Source of the DNA: Bactrocera neohumeralis
Lineage: Eukaryota > Arthropoda > Insecta > Diptera > Tephritidae
Assembly: GCF_024586455.1 (NCBI RefSeq)
Contig: NC_065921.1
Coordinates: forward strand, 50,118,574-50,182,573
DNA: 64,000 nt
Direction of reading: 5' to 3'
Positions 46,201 to 58,499 of the stretch are shown in pieces; the stretch's first letter is position 1; every line of letters starts with the position of its first letter. A program made the translations under genes and the position numbers. The notes beneath the pieces are model-generated. The model searched no databases. It was not told the origin of the DNA and saw nothing but the letters and a program-made list of their open reading frames with translations.

Positions 46201-47500
46201 AATATATATGTACATATACATATACTATAGTATAGTTGTATTAATTTATAAACATACATACATATGTACATATATGATATGCATTAATGTTTGACAATAA
46301 ATATCTCGTAAATGCTTAACGTAATCGAAAAATTATAATAGACCGTTGTGTAGAGTAGTAAAACTGTGAGTCTTGCAATTTAAAATGAATTTTTGTCATT
46401 GAAATATAAAATACATACCGTTAACCGTTAATATCTTTTACACGGTTAAAGAAACGAGATATTTTTTCAAAAAGTTTTAATGATTTTTATCTAATAATGA
46501 GAAAAAAATAAAAAATTTTAGGACACACCTCATGTGAATGTAATAATACAATAGATACTTATTTTGATAATATTTATGATTCGTTTGTATTTTTTTTCTC
46601 GTACAAAATATGGTTTAACTTTTGAATTCGTTCTGACGAATTCTATTTTTTATTAATGTGCACGCGCACTGTAAATATTTATAGATCATAGAAAACTAGA
46701 CTTCGTACTTTGATTTAAATGTATAAGTGTAAATATATTAATTTGTGTTATGAATGCAGAGAGACAGTGGAAAATCATTATAATGAATTTTAGGCGACTG
46801 GATAGTTTTTGCGTTATAATGTTTTCCTTGAATTGAGAGAAGACGTAGTACAGCGACTAATAATCGAATAAGTATTTCAATTATTTATTTCACAAAACGT
46901 TATGATTTTTATCAACATACTTATATCTTTAATAATGTACAACGTCTCTCTTGCGTTTTCTTTTAAATATTCGTAACCATTTACTGTAGCCACATACACA
47001 TATTTCGATAGAAATAGTGTTTGTTATATACTATATAGCGTTAGTTTTTAAATATGGGGACAACAATATAAGCTAAACACATTCCGTATTTTTTCAGTTA
47101 CATCGAGTTTTTCGTTATAAGGAGTTTTTACTGTAATTGTACTATATATGTATATAAGTATGTTATATTAAATATATGTACACGTTTTTGTATTTATGCA
47201 TGCGTGTATGTATATCGAAATATTTTATCAGGTGATTTGAAAGTCAAAATACATATGTTTATAGTAAACAAACGAGCCCCCGTTCTTATAACTCGGGCTT
47301 TTGGAAATGTGTGCACTTAAGTATATTATATATGGTGGTGTGTGTGCAAATAGTAGATCCGGCAGCGCGTTGCTGTGGCTAAAGTATACATTAAATATTA
47401 TCGTAATAAACTATTCTAACAGTGAAAATATTATTTAATAATAAAGAGGAAAAAAAGGAATCTTTAAATTTAGATACTCATATGTAATCAATGCTATTTT
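46201..47500. other. Intergenic AT-rich DNA
   Basis: No gene seen. Contains CATACATATG microsatellites at 46250-46280 and a TATGTATATAAGTATG run near 47145. Confidence 0.45.
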
Positions 47501-48132
47501 TTAAGGGGTCAGTAGGGTAATATATCAAAATTTTTTTTTTTTGCATTTTCTGTTCCCTTATACCCTAGAATTAATGTAGAAACCCACTTTGCCATTGGAA
47601 GGTTTCGAAAAAGTCCCATAAATAATAATACCGCTCGACGGTCGGAGCGCTTGGAGTGCACACCTGGCGCATGAAATCGCGTTTTTCTCAAAAAACAATT
47701 TTTTAAACTGGCGGATATGATTCCGGTCGAACTATGGCTATCGTCCCTACTAGATTCATAATTTTTTATAATTTATTGACAATGTTATGAGAAAATTTAT
47801 GTAAAAAAACAAAAAAAAAACGTTAATTACTTTTTTATTTATCAACATTTTTTCATGATTCTAGTAGGGACGATAACCATTCATTTAAGAATAAATTGGG
47901 CTTTTGTGTTTCAGATGATCCAAACATGAGAAATCGTTTCCGCCAGTGAAAAAACGCATCTCATTCACCCAGCCATTTCTCTGACAAATGTCATCAAAAA
48001 ATTCCGAAAAAATTGTTTCTACACTCCACGATATACCTCATGATATGTGAAAAAAGTTCTACTGTAGAATAAACATTTCTTTGAAAAAAAAATGTCAAAA
48101 AACAGGTCAGATTACCCTACTGACCCCTTTAA
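47501..48132. mobile_element. TTAA-flanked MITE, family 3
   Basis: TTAA-GGGGTCAGTAGGGTAAT at 47501 and ATTACCCTACTGACCCCT-TTAA ending at 48132. Inverted similarity is nearly perfect for 17 bp. The interior contains an internal near-palindrome around gattcatAATTTTTT (47750) and catgattctagtagggacgat (47855). It has no transposase frame. Confidence 0.85.
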
Positions 48133-48699
48133 GTAGCCATACATGACACACATGTGGTTCAATCGGTCAGTCTGCGATCGCGGTTTACTCGTGTATGGGC
48201 TTGTGCGCATACCGATCCATGTTCGCGAAAATGTTTGATTTTTTACGATCGGTGTGCACACATATGTGTGTTTTTTTTTCGAAGGGGGAATCTTCTAAAG
48301 ATACAGCCAGGGTGAGGCTGGTAGCATGCACGATTCATATTGTTCGCTAGAGTACACCGCTTTCGGGACCACGCCCAGACAGTGTTAAATCACTATGCTG
48401 GACTTGCGAAAGAGTATGCCTACGAACTAAACCCTTAACTCCGGCTGCTGTAGCTTGCATTTGGACCTGCGGGACCGCCGTTAAGCACTACTTCGCAGGA
48501 CCAAGCTGGGCGATAACTGCCTCTTCACGACCTACCTCCAGGGTTATTCATGTGGTCTTATGCTTCTGCGCTGCCTTTCTTTCATTCTGAGTTCTCGGAG
48601 CACTATTGCAGTCCACTCTTTCATTTTAGCCCACACCAGCGATCGCAGCAAGTGATTAACTATGTTGTCGGGCGTCATCCTTTCATTTGTTAGCTTTTC

Positions 48700-51300
48700 T
48701 ATGATCTCTCTCTCTACTGCATACCTCGTGCAGGAGAAAAAGATGTTCTCTGCGTTTTCTGCGGCATTTCCTCAGAAAGAACAGTATGTTTCGTCATCAT
48801 TGCCAAATTTGTACAGGTATTCCGTGAAACAGCCATGGCCCGATAAGAACTGCGTTAAGTAGAAATCTGTCTCCCCGTGTCGTCTGCCAATCCAGGCCGG
48901 TACATTGTTAATAAGTCTATATGTTCATCTTCCTTTGTCTGCCGCATCCCATTGCTTTTGCCACTCCTCGAGACTTGTCTTCCTCTCCTTTTTGCGCTCG
49001 TCGGGCGCATAACCTGGACACAGATTTGGCCATATTGACACAGGTTTTTTGATGAAGGGCTGTCCCCCATATCGGAGCTGCGTACATAAGTATTGATTGG
49101 CTAACTTTAGCCAGCAGTGCTCTCCTTCTTCGACTTGGGCCACCAATGTTTGCCATGATTCTCGACAGGACCGCAGTCACTTTAGCCGCCTTACCACTGG
49201 GCTTTTCAATGTGCGCCTTGAAATTGAGCCTCGTATCGATCATAACGCATAATGAGGTACATAAAGGTATCTCAGTGAATTTTACGTTACAATGTTATAT
49301 CCATCAATGTTCAGACTGACCGTTTCTAGCCTTTTTCCGCTCGTGATGAGCACTACCTCTGTTTTTTCACCTGCAAGCTGCAGCTTGGTACTCGTAAGCC
49401 AGTCTTTAATTTTCGACACGGTCTCATTTCATATGTTTTGTATCTGGAAGAGATCTTTAGCAACGATCGTTACGGCAATGCCGTCCGCATAGCCAATTAC
49501 CTGTGCGTCCATAACAATGGGCCTAGTATGGAGCCTTGGGGTACTCCACCTGTCACCATGTCGGTATCATACAGCAGTAGTCTGTCAGACAAATAGCTGC
49601 TAATTGTCCTCAGAAGATACCCCGGGGTGTTTCTTGCCTCTAATGCCCTCAGTATATGTGGCCAGTATGCAGAGTTGAAAGCGTTTTTCACGTCAAGAGT
49701 AACCACAGCGCAGTATTTTTTATCTCCATGCATCCATCTGGTGCCCTCTATGGCCTTGGCCGCAATGCCCGTCACTTTTCCAACTGCGTCTAAAGTGGAC
49801 CGATGTCTTCTGAATCCAAATAGGTTTTCAGATAAACCAGGAGACTTCTTCTAGGTGACGTTCTAGGCGTGTGTAAATCAGTCTTTCCAGTATTTTGGCC
49901 ATCGTGTCGATCATGCAGAGCGGGCGATACGCACTCGGCTCTCCCGCTGTTTTGTTTGGCTTTTCAAGAAGAACCAGCTGCTGTTTTTTTCGAAATTTTT
50001 GGGCAAACTCCTTCATTTAGGCATCGTGAGTAGAGTTCGGTGAAGGCCTTCTTGCTATGGTTGATGGCAATTTTCAGTTTCAGTTCGGAATGCCATCAAG
50101 TCCTGGTGACTTTGCGTTGCCAAATCTCTCCGCCACGTCCAGTACCTCCTTCTCGTCGACAATTGGAAATTCCATCACGGTTGGTAACGTTCTACTCGAT
50201 TGGGGTTCTTGCGTTGGGAAAAGCGTTTTCACCATCTTTTCTACGAGGGTCGGACAGGTTGGTCCTTGACTTTTACCCCCTCTGATTTTCGCCATCACTA
50301 TTTTATACGCGTCACCCCACGGATTCTCGTCCACCTTCCACATAGTTCTTTAAAACTTGAGGATTTACTTCTTTTGATAGCTTTCTTGAGTTCCTTACGT
50401 TTTGTTTTGAAACTTTCTCGCAGTCTTGTATGGTGTGGCGTACCTTGGCTTCTTTGGCATAGGCGTCTCGCTTTATGGCATTCGCTTCTTAATGTGCTGA
50501 TCTCCTCGTTCCACCAGTATGCGGGCCTTTGGGTTATGTTGTGCCTTTTTCTACACATAGCAGCATCACAGGCTTTACTTATGTGCTTCCCTAGGTTTTC
50601 AGCCTGCCTGTCCAAAATAAGTTTGAAAATTTCTTCATCCAACGTTTCAACCTTCCACCCTTTTTTCTGCAATTTTTTTACGCTGGATCGGGTTTGTATT
50701 TGCTTGCGGATTTCCAGCAGGATGGCCAGGTGATCGCTATGTGTGTAAAAGTCGCACACTTTCCATTTTGCAGATCGAACCAGCGTGCTGCTGGAGAAAG
50801 TAATATCTATTACCAATCCGCGTCCATTTTTTTCAAAAGAATTTCTACCGCCGGTATTGAGTAGAGCATTACCCCGCCTGTTTGTGTAGCTACTACCCCA
50901 TTCAATTGCCCATGCGTTGAAATCGCCTGCTATCACGTTTGGCGTAGTAGTGAGGGCGTCTCGGACTAGTTCTTCGAGATTTCTTTCGTAATCTCCTTGC
51001 AGCACACTCGGAGGAATATAGCAGCTATAAAAATTAATGCCACCTATTTTCGCTCGCTTATGGTAAGATCTGCCCAGGAGCGGCTTATCTTGGAAGGCGT
51101 TGCCCCCTTAGGCCTATATGGCAGCTTTGTTTTCCTTGTCGGAGATCCATGTGGCTGCGTTTATGTTTTTGTACTGCTCACACACTATCGCCACCTCTAC
51201 TTTTTCCTCGAAGATTGTTTGCTTCAGCAGCTCTTGAGCAGCTTTACAATAATTTTGGTTGATTTGGACAACTTTTATTTTATCTTTTTACATGCCGCTT
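48700..51300 (-). pseudogene. R1-clade LINE endonuclease-reverse transcriptase, broken
   Basis: Endonuclease pieces: VIAGDFNAWAIEWGS (50940), LVIDITFSSS and YTHSDHLAILLEI (about 50740). A linker with RPAYWWNEEISTLR follows. RT pieces: FGNAKSPGLDGIPN (50090), AYRPLCMIDTMAKILERLIY (49945), CAVVTLDVKNAFNSAYW (49720), GGVPQGSILGPLLW (49545); the YADD box region near 49490 reads in another frame. Thumb and C-terminal part: IDTRLNFKAHIE (49243) and ILMYAAPIWG (49100). At least six frame breaks. Confidence 0.82.
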
Positions 51301-52310
51301 GATATAGAGGACACTTCCAACTTCCTATACCGTGACCTGTCTCCTTTTTCCCACTGCTTTTGCATGCTGCACACGACGGGATTTTATCACATTCATTTGC
51401 GAAATGCCCCTTTTCACCACACTTAGCACAACATTTGCTTCGATTATCCTCACTCGTACATGCCCTCGCTAGATGGCCGTATTCCAGGCACCCGAAACAC
51501 TTTCTGAGGTTCGGCTTTTCCCTTATTCTGCAGACCACCCATCCAATCTTGATCTTATGGGCGTCAAGCAGTCGTTTTGAGTCCGCTGCGGGAAAGCTGA
51601 TGACTGCCGTCTGCGGGCCCGCGTACGCCTTTCTCATGGTTTTGATCGCAAAGGAATTTAGCTCTTTGATTTGTGATCGTATTGCCACTGCTATGTCTTC
51701 TTTGGTGGTTATTTCGTCCAAGTCTCGGATCTCCACTGATACTTTGTGGGTTAGGGCTCTTATTTGCGCCTGGTCGCCCAGAACCTTGCATATCTCCTTT
51801 TCATATGCTCCCGTGTTCATCTGGGCCTTCTTCATTTCCAGAAGTATTTCGCCTTTTACCGTCTTCCGGATGCGTTTTCTCCAAGCTCTTTCAGAGCATC
51901 TTCCTTTTTGACGGCTCTATGCATATCGCTGTACGACATGTTTCCGGTGCGTGCAATGATAATTGCATCGGGCCTCGGACGTGGAGCAGAAACCGTCTTC
52001 TTATTCTTGTTTTGTGTTTTTGGTTTCACCTGTGTCCATTCATTTTCCTGTTCCTCTGCCTTAAGTTCTTTTGTAGAATGTTTACTTCATTCCTCTTCCA
52101 CGCAGTGGTCCTCTTTTGGACTTCTTCTTGGCTGGCTTTCTTTTTTGGCGGGGTCTTTCGCGTCTGCTGCTCATCCTCGCGGGGCCTTTTTGGAGTTGAA
52201 TCTACTCCTGTGTGTCTCAAAGGAACATTTCGCCTGGTTGCTTTAGTTTCGTTATACTTGCTTTGGGCGCGTTCATGGAGCTTTGTGACAGAAGTTAGCA
52301 GATCCCGGAT
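51275..52310 (-). pseudogene. R1-clade LINE gag protein, broken
   Basis: A Lys/Arg/Gln-rich N-terminal half (KRPREDEQQTRKTPPKKK; 52220-52026) and, after a frame change, ICKVLGDQAQIRALTHKVSV, VAIRSQIKELNSFAIKTM, then zinc knuckles CFGCLEYGHLARAC, CAKCGEKGHFANEC and CAACKSSG (51500-51340). Gag of this type binds LINE RNA. It ends KKIK at 51275, where the endonuclease frame begins in overlap. Confidence 0.8.
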
Positions 52311-53504
52311 ATAATGTCCCCTTCTGGTTGCGTTAGTTCCGCTCGATGCGTGCTGTCTTGTAGCGCTGTTGGCGACGATCTCGCTCTTTCAGGCCTTTCC
52401 ACGGTGAGACCCTGTTTCGGTGATTGCATCAATCTTGGTGCGCGTATAAAGGGATCAAACTACTCGTCGTTCTCCTGGATTGTTCCGATTCTGGTATCTT
52501 ACAGCCAGTGCTTTGAGTGCCGTTGCTCGTCAAGCAGTCTTGTACACTGCTTCTTTTGTTTTTGTTATCTTTATTTAAAAAATGTTCCATTCGTTTTTTT
52601 TTACAGCGCATCGTGTGTAGGGGGGCCGAAATAGACAGGAACGGGTGTACCCTCGGAAACCATGCTCCTACCCCAGTTCCCTGAGGCCTGTCCTTCGCTT
52701 TACCAGTCCCGGAAAACACGGACGGACCGGCACTCGCCCGGGACAACGCAGGCTACTACCCCTGCACCCAATGCACACTCCCTGACCAGGGACCGAAGTG
52801 GCTGTTTACTGATATACCATGCGGCTAACACCTCGGCAGAGCAAGCTCACATCACCTTTTCCATCCTACCAGCGAAAGACATCGCTGTCAAGACAACTAA
52901 GGACTCCCAGTGCGCCGCGCTGTGTACCGGTCAAGTTGTAATATCAGCCGCACCTAACATGGTGAACAGACGCTGACCAGGAAGCCGCCCATTATGGGTC
53001 AGTCGCGCCTGGATTTTGCTTTTCTGCAAAATGAGGGGACACATATTTCTATGTGGCGGTGTCGATTCGCCACAGTCACAGGAGCTTCAGCGGATCTGCT
53101 AGCTTTTATGCCGCATCCTTCACTCCTGCCGCTCCTCGTCGGGGATTGCTTATTCGTTTTGAATTACTTCGCAACTAACCTGCTACTACAGGCCGTTCGG
53201 CTAACCGCGATCTGCCGACCCCCCCGGTAGTAGCTTAGAGCATAGCTAGAGCGCCCAAGGTTTGCGGGCGTGTGTCTGTATGCGCCGGAAAATGCGCCTC
53301 CAGTGCCGACCGGATCAGTAGGACCAACCACCCAGGCGGTCGATAAAACTCGATACTACGACCGCTGGTCGGCCCAAGAAAACGCAGTCCCCCATACTGG
53401 GATAAACACCAGCACCCTTTTGGACACTCCCTTCATCGGGACACACATGTGTGTCGTGTATGGCACTGTGTGCACACAAAATCTCATTTCTCTCGTGTCG
53501 GACG

Positions 53505-54056
53505 AACAAAAAATCGATTTTTTTAAGGATTTTTTTGGGAGCGAAAGAAATAATTGATTCAAGCGAAATTTCTAGGCTTTATAGTTATATATTTAAACAT
53601 CTTTCACAAACTTTTTGGATACGAAATCTTTGATTTTCTGCCTTTGGGAAGCAATTGCCCGTTGCATCTAGCATCTCGCATGTGCATTTTATATTTTATG
53701 CTGTTTAAAAATATGTTCAAACTTGACATATGCATCTTAGTTTTTTTTAGTTTAGATAGAAGATAATTTTATGCTAAAGATAATAAACTTTGCCCCAATT
53801 CCATACGACGTTTAGGTTTTTTTCTATCCTGCCCGCCAATTAAGAATAATCGCAAAAATTAAAAACCGAGAAATTCGCTTTTTGCCCAAGTGCTCATATA
53901 CCTGCTAGACGCTCGGTCACTATTTCCCTTCTAGCTTCGATAATATTTCGAATTTCAATCTATAACTTTGGGGACATATTCTTAGATAATTTCTAAAGAG
54001 ATTTAAGCAAAAAAAAATCGATTGTTTGAAGCTTCTAAAGCAGGCTCATCCCTTAA
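53505..54056 (+). mobile_element. TTAA MITE, family 2, copy 3 (left end lost)
   Basis: aaaaaatcgatttttttaag, gggagcgaaagaaataattg and tgccccaattccatacgacg follow copy 1 in the same orientation. The right end reads cttctaaagcaggctcatcc-cTTAA at 54053-54056. The left TTAA end is replaced by the 5' border of the R1-clade LINE. Confidence 0.75.
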
Positions 54057-54339
54057 TAAAGATTTCGTATCAGAATTTATTGATCTTATAAAAAATGAGT
54101 TGGCAATTTGGCAAACGAAAAGATATAAAAATAAAATTTGGAATAACTTATTAACGAAATACAAAGATATATGTAGAATAAAGTGCTACATTAGAAATAA
54201 ATTCCAAGAAATGTTCCGTTTGCCTGGCGCACATGTTCACTGTGTGAAGAACGAACGCAAAATGGATTTGTATGACGTGTATGGCGAAACGATTTCATAT
54301 AGATCGAACGCACATTGTGTAGTGTATGGCCCCTTTTAA
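54022..54339 (+). other. 105-codon frame, weakly MADF-like
   Basis: Leaves the MITE end and continues FVSEFIDLIKNELAIWQTKR, then YKNKIWNNLLTKYKDICR and RNKFQEMFRL. The spacing of Phe-Ile, Leu/Ile-Trp and Trp-Leu resembles a MADF DNA-binding domain, which occurs in fly regulators and in some PIF/Harbinger elements. The second half (HCVKNERKMDLYDVYGETI) is not recognised. Could be a transposon-associated fragment or chance. Confidence 0.25.
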
Positions 54340-54984
54340 GTTGGATCAAACTGCACATAGTGTGCAAAATAGTATCGGTTCAGTAGTTTAGGGGTTCATT
54401 TACATACATACATATATGTATGTATGTATATGTATATTGCGAAGAAGCATTTTTAAAGGCAAATGATGCAACCATATGGTACGATATATACTTATACCTA
54501 CAAAAATATGTCTATATGTATGTTTTTCCTGTATAATACAGAATAAGTAAGTTTAAATTTTTGTAAAATTTTTTTACACGTTTTTTGTGCACCTCCTAGC
54601 TACCTTTTTTACACTGCTTTACTTTTTTTCATAAAATCAAAATTCCATATGTACTATAAATACGAGTTTGAAAATGGCGACAGAATAAGAAAATCAATCC
54701 CTCAACTTGGAAACAAATTTAAAATTTATTATTATTTTTTAACTATTCCCAGAATATTTTTTTTCGTTTCTTTTAACAGTTCTAATCTGATTTTTATCGA
54801 GTGATTTACTGTATTATGTTGATGAGAAATGAAGATGCACGCAAATGACATTTGGATTCATTAATTTTAAAGCAAATTAATATACATGTACATACATATG
54901 TATGTAAATCATCATCAAATCATGTTTCTACAGTCTCTGCGATCATGAATGAACAGGAACTTTGTGTATTTTTGATCAACCGCT
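54340..54984. other. Intergenic AT-rich DNA
   Basis: CATACATATATGTATG microsatellite at 54402-54435 and TACATGTACATACATATGTATG at 54880-54905. Nothing else seen. Confidence 0.45.
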
Positions 54985-57070
54985 TTGCATATGAGCTTTT
55001 CAGGTTTGCATCCGGATATATCATTTAATCAAATATTAACCTCCCTGGCCATGAATTTGTCCAGATACCCACCGATCTATGAACGAAGGATCTATATGGA
55101 TATATTCTGCAACAATCAGCGGAGTGACTACGCTGATTTTGCTGCGCATATTTCATCCAAAATTATCCAAATTGGTCTGTGTAGCACCGTGCATAAGAGA
55201 GGGAGAAAGCCTCCCGGTTGTACCGAGCATCAAGAATCAAGAGAAGGGCGCCTCCTTGGAAGGATTTTGTATATTCTTGAGAACACAAGTAGATACGTTT
55301 TCTCCGGATTCAACCCCAGACTCGCTGCGGTAGCCAATTCTGGATTATATTGAGAATGGTGGTCATTACACCTTCACGTTATTAAGATAGCAATGTCGTC
55401 CGCTTATGCCACTATCTTAGGGATTTGTCGTCTAAGTTCTTAGTAGTTTATCCGCTGTATAGCATGATCAACACCTATTAGCGGGATACATATAAAGAGT
55501 TTTCCAAAGTAAACAGGACTTTTTGAATCCAGCGCCCCCTGGTATGTCGACTGGTGCGTTAGAATCTGCTATCCTTATCGATTGTCCAGTGAAAACTTCT
55601 TGATATTTGATCGATTGGAAGTAAAGTTATTGCGTTTTAAGTGTCAGTATGTTTGTGTTATCGGTGCGAAAATGAGCTTCGAACAAAGAGCCAACATTAA
55701 ATTTTGTTTTAAAATTGGTAAAACTTTTACCGAAACATTTCAATTGATGAAATAAGTTTATGGCGATGATTGCCTATCCCGTAGCAGAGTGCGCGAGTGG
55801 TTGCAATGTTTTCAAAGTGGTCGTGAGAACATAAATGACGATCAATATGTGGGCCAATCAAAATCCGTGATCGCCGGAAATTCCATCGAAACTGTACAAG
55901 AATTCATCAAAAATCAGCCGAAATCATCATTGAAATTCATGGAAATGGAATTGAACATCTCCAAAACATCGATTTATCACATTTTGACAGAACATTTGGG
56001 CTTACGAAAGGTGTGTACATTGTTTGTTCCGCACAAATTGGCTGACGACCAAAAATTGTTCAGAATCCAACATTCAAGAGATCAAAAAAGACAAAAAATT
56101 CCTTTATAATATTGTGACTGGTGACGAAATGTGGTGTTTCCAATATGATTCCGAAACGAAACGCCAGAGTGCTGAATGGAAGGCACCGGATGAGCCGAAA
56201 CCCAAAAATTGCGAAGATGAAAGTTGGCGTTTGTTGCATGATAATGCGTCGTATCATCGATCGACACTTGTGACCGATTATTTGACCAAAAAACCAGAAA
56301 GGAAAGCCTTATGCAGACATAGAGGCCATTCAAAAGGCTTGCACCAGCATACTGGCGGCCATACCGGCCAACGAGCTAAAACACTCGTTCGACCTGCTTT
56401 TGGACCGTACAAAAAGCTATATTGAAGCAGAAGGAGACTATTTTGAATAAAATAAATTGATTTTGCCAAAAAAAAAAACATTTGTTCTGCTTTTTTAAGT
56501 CCTGTTAACTTTGAAAAACACCTTGTAGATTCTGTAAAACCGTTGTTGAATGCTCCAGAAATGTCCAAGAACACTCAAATAGCTCATTCCATATTCGTTA
56601 TAAAACACCAGTGTTTGGAATGCAATCTCTACTGATCTGCCTTTTGTGTATGCAGGTTGCGCTGTGGGCAAGGTTCCAGGAGGTACTGCGGCGCTGATGT
56701 GCACGTTCAAGATTTTCTCTAAAGTTAACAGCAGGAAGTTTAAGTTTATAGGCCTAAACTCTTTCGAGTAGGTTCGGTTGTTTATACCTGACTTTGGTAT
56801 GAAAACAACCTTAGTCTCTCTTAGACCAAAAGTTTATGCCTACGACGCAGCCCTTCCCAGCCGCTATCCTGGTGCTCTGCCGTTGGTGCTACGCAATCTT
56901 ATGGCATATAGAAGGATGCACCCCTTGCATAGCTCATCCTTGACACTTTTTACTGCCACATTTGTAGAAATACTGAAGTCTATATGGCAATATAAATTTT
57001 TGATCAATATCGCCGTTCTTATATTGTTATTCATACTTCGAGGTGTATGTTGCAAGGTTTGCTGACTTCA
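54985..57070 (-). mobile_element. LINE reverse-transcriptase fragment split by a mariner
   Basis: On the minus strand from about 56820: KVVFIPKSGINNRTYSKEFR, PINLNFLLLTLEKIL, QPAYTKGRSVEIAFQTLVF, then in a second frame FLDISGAFNN near 56560. After the mariner (55491-56527) the same RT continues near 55420 with ADDIAIL and SLGLNPEKTYLLVFSRIYKI (about 55330). The order fingers - palm - YADD matches a LINE RT with the mariner in the middle. It differs in sequence from the LINE at 16993, and it is heavily decayed. Confidence 0.65.
55491..56527 (+). mobile_element. Deleted mariner, copy 2
   Basis: Same family as 12752-13617. Inverted ends: the left is worn (taaagagttttccaaagtaa), the right is ttgaaaaacaccttg, with TA at 55491 and 56526. 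Transposase starts at 55672 (MSFEQRANIKFCFKI) with a TGA... TAA break at 55752, then NSIETVQEFIKNQPKSSL, TEHLGLRKVC, the first catalytic site VTGDEMWCF (about 56115), a deletion, the second site LLHDNASYHRSTL (56233) and a further deletion that removes APCDFF. It ends EAEGDYFE at 56447. Copy 1 and copy 2 have different deletions. Confidence 0.9.
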
Positions 57071-57399
57071 GCCTAGCCACGTTATCCGATGCAAATCACG
57101 GTTCCTGGACTAAAGGCATGTCATAGTCGCCCTTCTATAATTTGAGAAGAAGCTCGACAAAGGCGAATTTACATATGTTTGGATTATCTGGAGTACCCTG
57201 ATCGCCCGGTTTCGGACTATCAGACTGCTCAAGGGGTTATTTCCCCACGTCCTGTAGAACAAGTGAAGTTTCCACGACCCCTTCTCTAAGGTGCTTTTGT
57301 TACCGTTGGCGGTGTTGCTCTTTTTGAGGAGAAGGATCACTGCCAACAGTTCCTCTCCATAAGCAATACCATTGAAAAATAACGAGGTATGTATATATT
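57071..57399. other. Unassigned stretch
   Basis: Slightly less AT-rich than its surroundings and possibly more of the decayed LINE, but no motif can be read. A minus-strand 130-codon frame here has no recognisable domain. Confidence 0.35.
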
Positions 57400-58466
57400 T
57401 AGACGAAAATTGATATTTTTCCACTTTAGATGTTCGGTTCAATTTCATTTGAGTCATTGCGTACTGTGAATGGTACGGTGTGTGCACCTTTTTGAGAAGC
57501 ATGCCAGCAATTACAATTTCAGGAATATGATAATCACTGGAATGAAGCCATGGACGATACGAAAGCTACTTCGCATGCCACTGAAGTTCGCACACTTTTC
57601 GTTATGATAATTTCAACATATCAACCTTCAAATCCGTGTCAATTATGCGATACGAACAAAAATGACATTGTCGAGGACATTTTACATCGTATTCGCTAAG
57701 AATTGGAAATGGGCAAATTCCGGTTGATACTTCCCGTGGTTTGATATCAGTTTCACCTGCCTTTTGTCAAATCACTTCAACAAAAGATGAACTCATCACG
57801 AATGCTTATGCCAACATTGACCAAATCATCGTAAAAATTATTTTAGCTGCCAAAAATACCGATGTTATGACTTAAACTGGAAGACTCAAAGGCAAATTCC
57901 GGGAGATTTTCGCTAATACAAATCGATCGATCGTCTTGACAAAGAATGCGAAGCCATCAATTATACAATGGAATTTCCAAATTCTTTGGAGGCTTGGTGT
58001 GCCGCCGCATCATTTGCGTCTAAAAGTTGGATCTGTCATTATTATGTTTCGCAATCTTCATGCGCCGAAACTGTGCAATGGAACCCGACTGATTGTGACT
58101 CAGCTATGGATTACAAGCTTGATTCTACGAATTCCTTTGAGTTTCAAGGATTTGCCATTTCAGTTCAAACGTTTTCAGTTTACAGTGAAAATTGCATTTG
58201 CGATGACAATCAACAGAACACAAGGAAAGTCGTTAGAAGTGTATGGCATAAATCTGGAAATGCTATGTTAGCGTGTTCACGAGTTGGAAAACCATCTTCT
58301 CTGTTTATTATATTTACGCATCGAAACCGAAACCAAAAAATGTTGTTACATTGAAAAAATGTAGAAAAATCGCAAATAAATGATTTTCAACAGAATATAA
58401 ATTCAACTTTCTTTTCATTTCAAAACACATAATTTCCCGCAGAACAATGCCTGTGGGGTCAGCTAG
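57400..58466 (+). mobile_element. Helitron block F, 3' half
   Basis: Segments such as catttgagtcattgcgtact, cacttttcgttatgataatt, cgatcgatcgtcttgacaaa and caaatgattttcaacagaat correspond to blocks A, D and E. Helicase scraps include RLKVGSVIIMFRNLHAPKLC and NGTRLIV (about 58015-58095) and FAMTINRTQGKSLEVYGINL (58198). The end reads gcctgtggggtcagCTAGt with CTAG at 58463-58466. No intact frame. Confidence 0.75.
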
Positions 58467-58499
58467 TCTGTTATATTTTTATATAAAGTAGTAGCATTG

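Larger units (their letters stand above)
48290..53500 (-). mobile_element. R1-clade LINE, broken
   Basis: Read on the minus strand. The 5' GC-richer stretch 53500-52330 is presumed 5' UTR and gag start. Gag with zinc knuckles lies at 51835-51275, endonuclease at about 51290-50300, RT at 50340-49050, and a C-terminal Cys/His region near 48780-48720 (reading FCGNAAE on this strand). The 3' UTR runs to about 48290. CCHC gag, R1-like endonuclease start (QINQNYCKAAQELL-like) and absence of RNase H point to the R1 clade. Many stops and shifts. The plus-strand frames of 100-210 codons across 50200-52300 are antisense shadows. Confidence 0.85.

Noticed and set aside
50200..50733. 177-codon plus-strand frame
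   Set aside because: Antisense to the LINE endonuclease and linker, where the minus strand carries recognisable motifs.
51673..52314. Plus-strand frames of 160-213 codons, rich in Phe, Leu, Ser and Cys
   Set aside because: Antisense to the R1-clade gag. The hydrophobic look comes from reversed Lys/Glu codons, not from a membrane protein.
52662..53557. GC-richer plus-strand frames (about 80-105 codons)
   Set aside because: They lie in the presumed 5' UTR of the R1-clade LINE, show no domain and have low-complexity composition.
57110..57502. 130-codon minus-strand frame
   Set aside because: No domain, and its 3' part overlaps Helitron block F sequence; probably chance.
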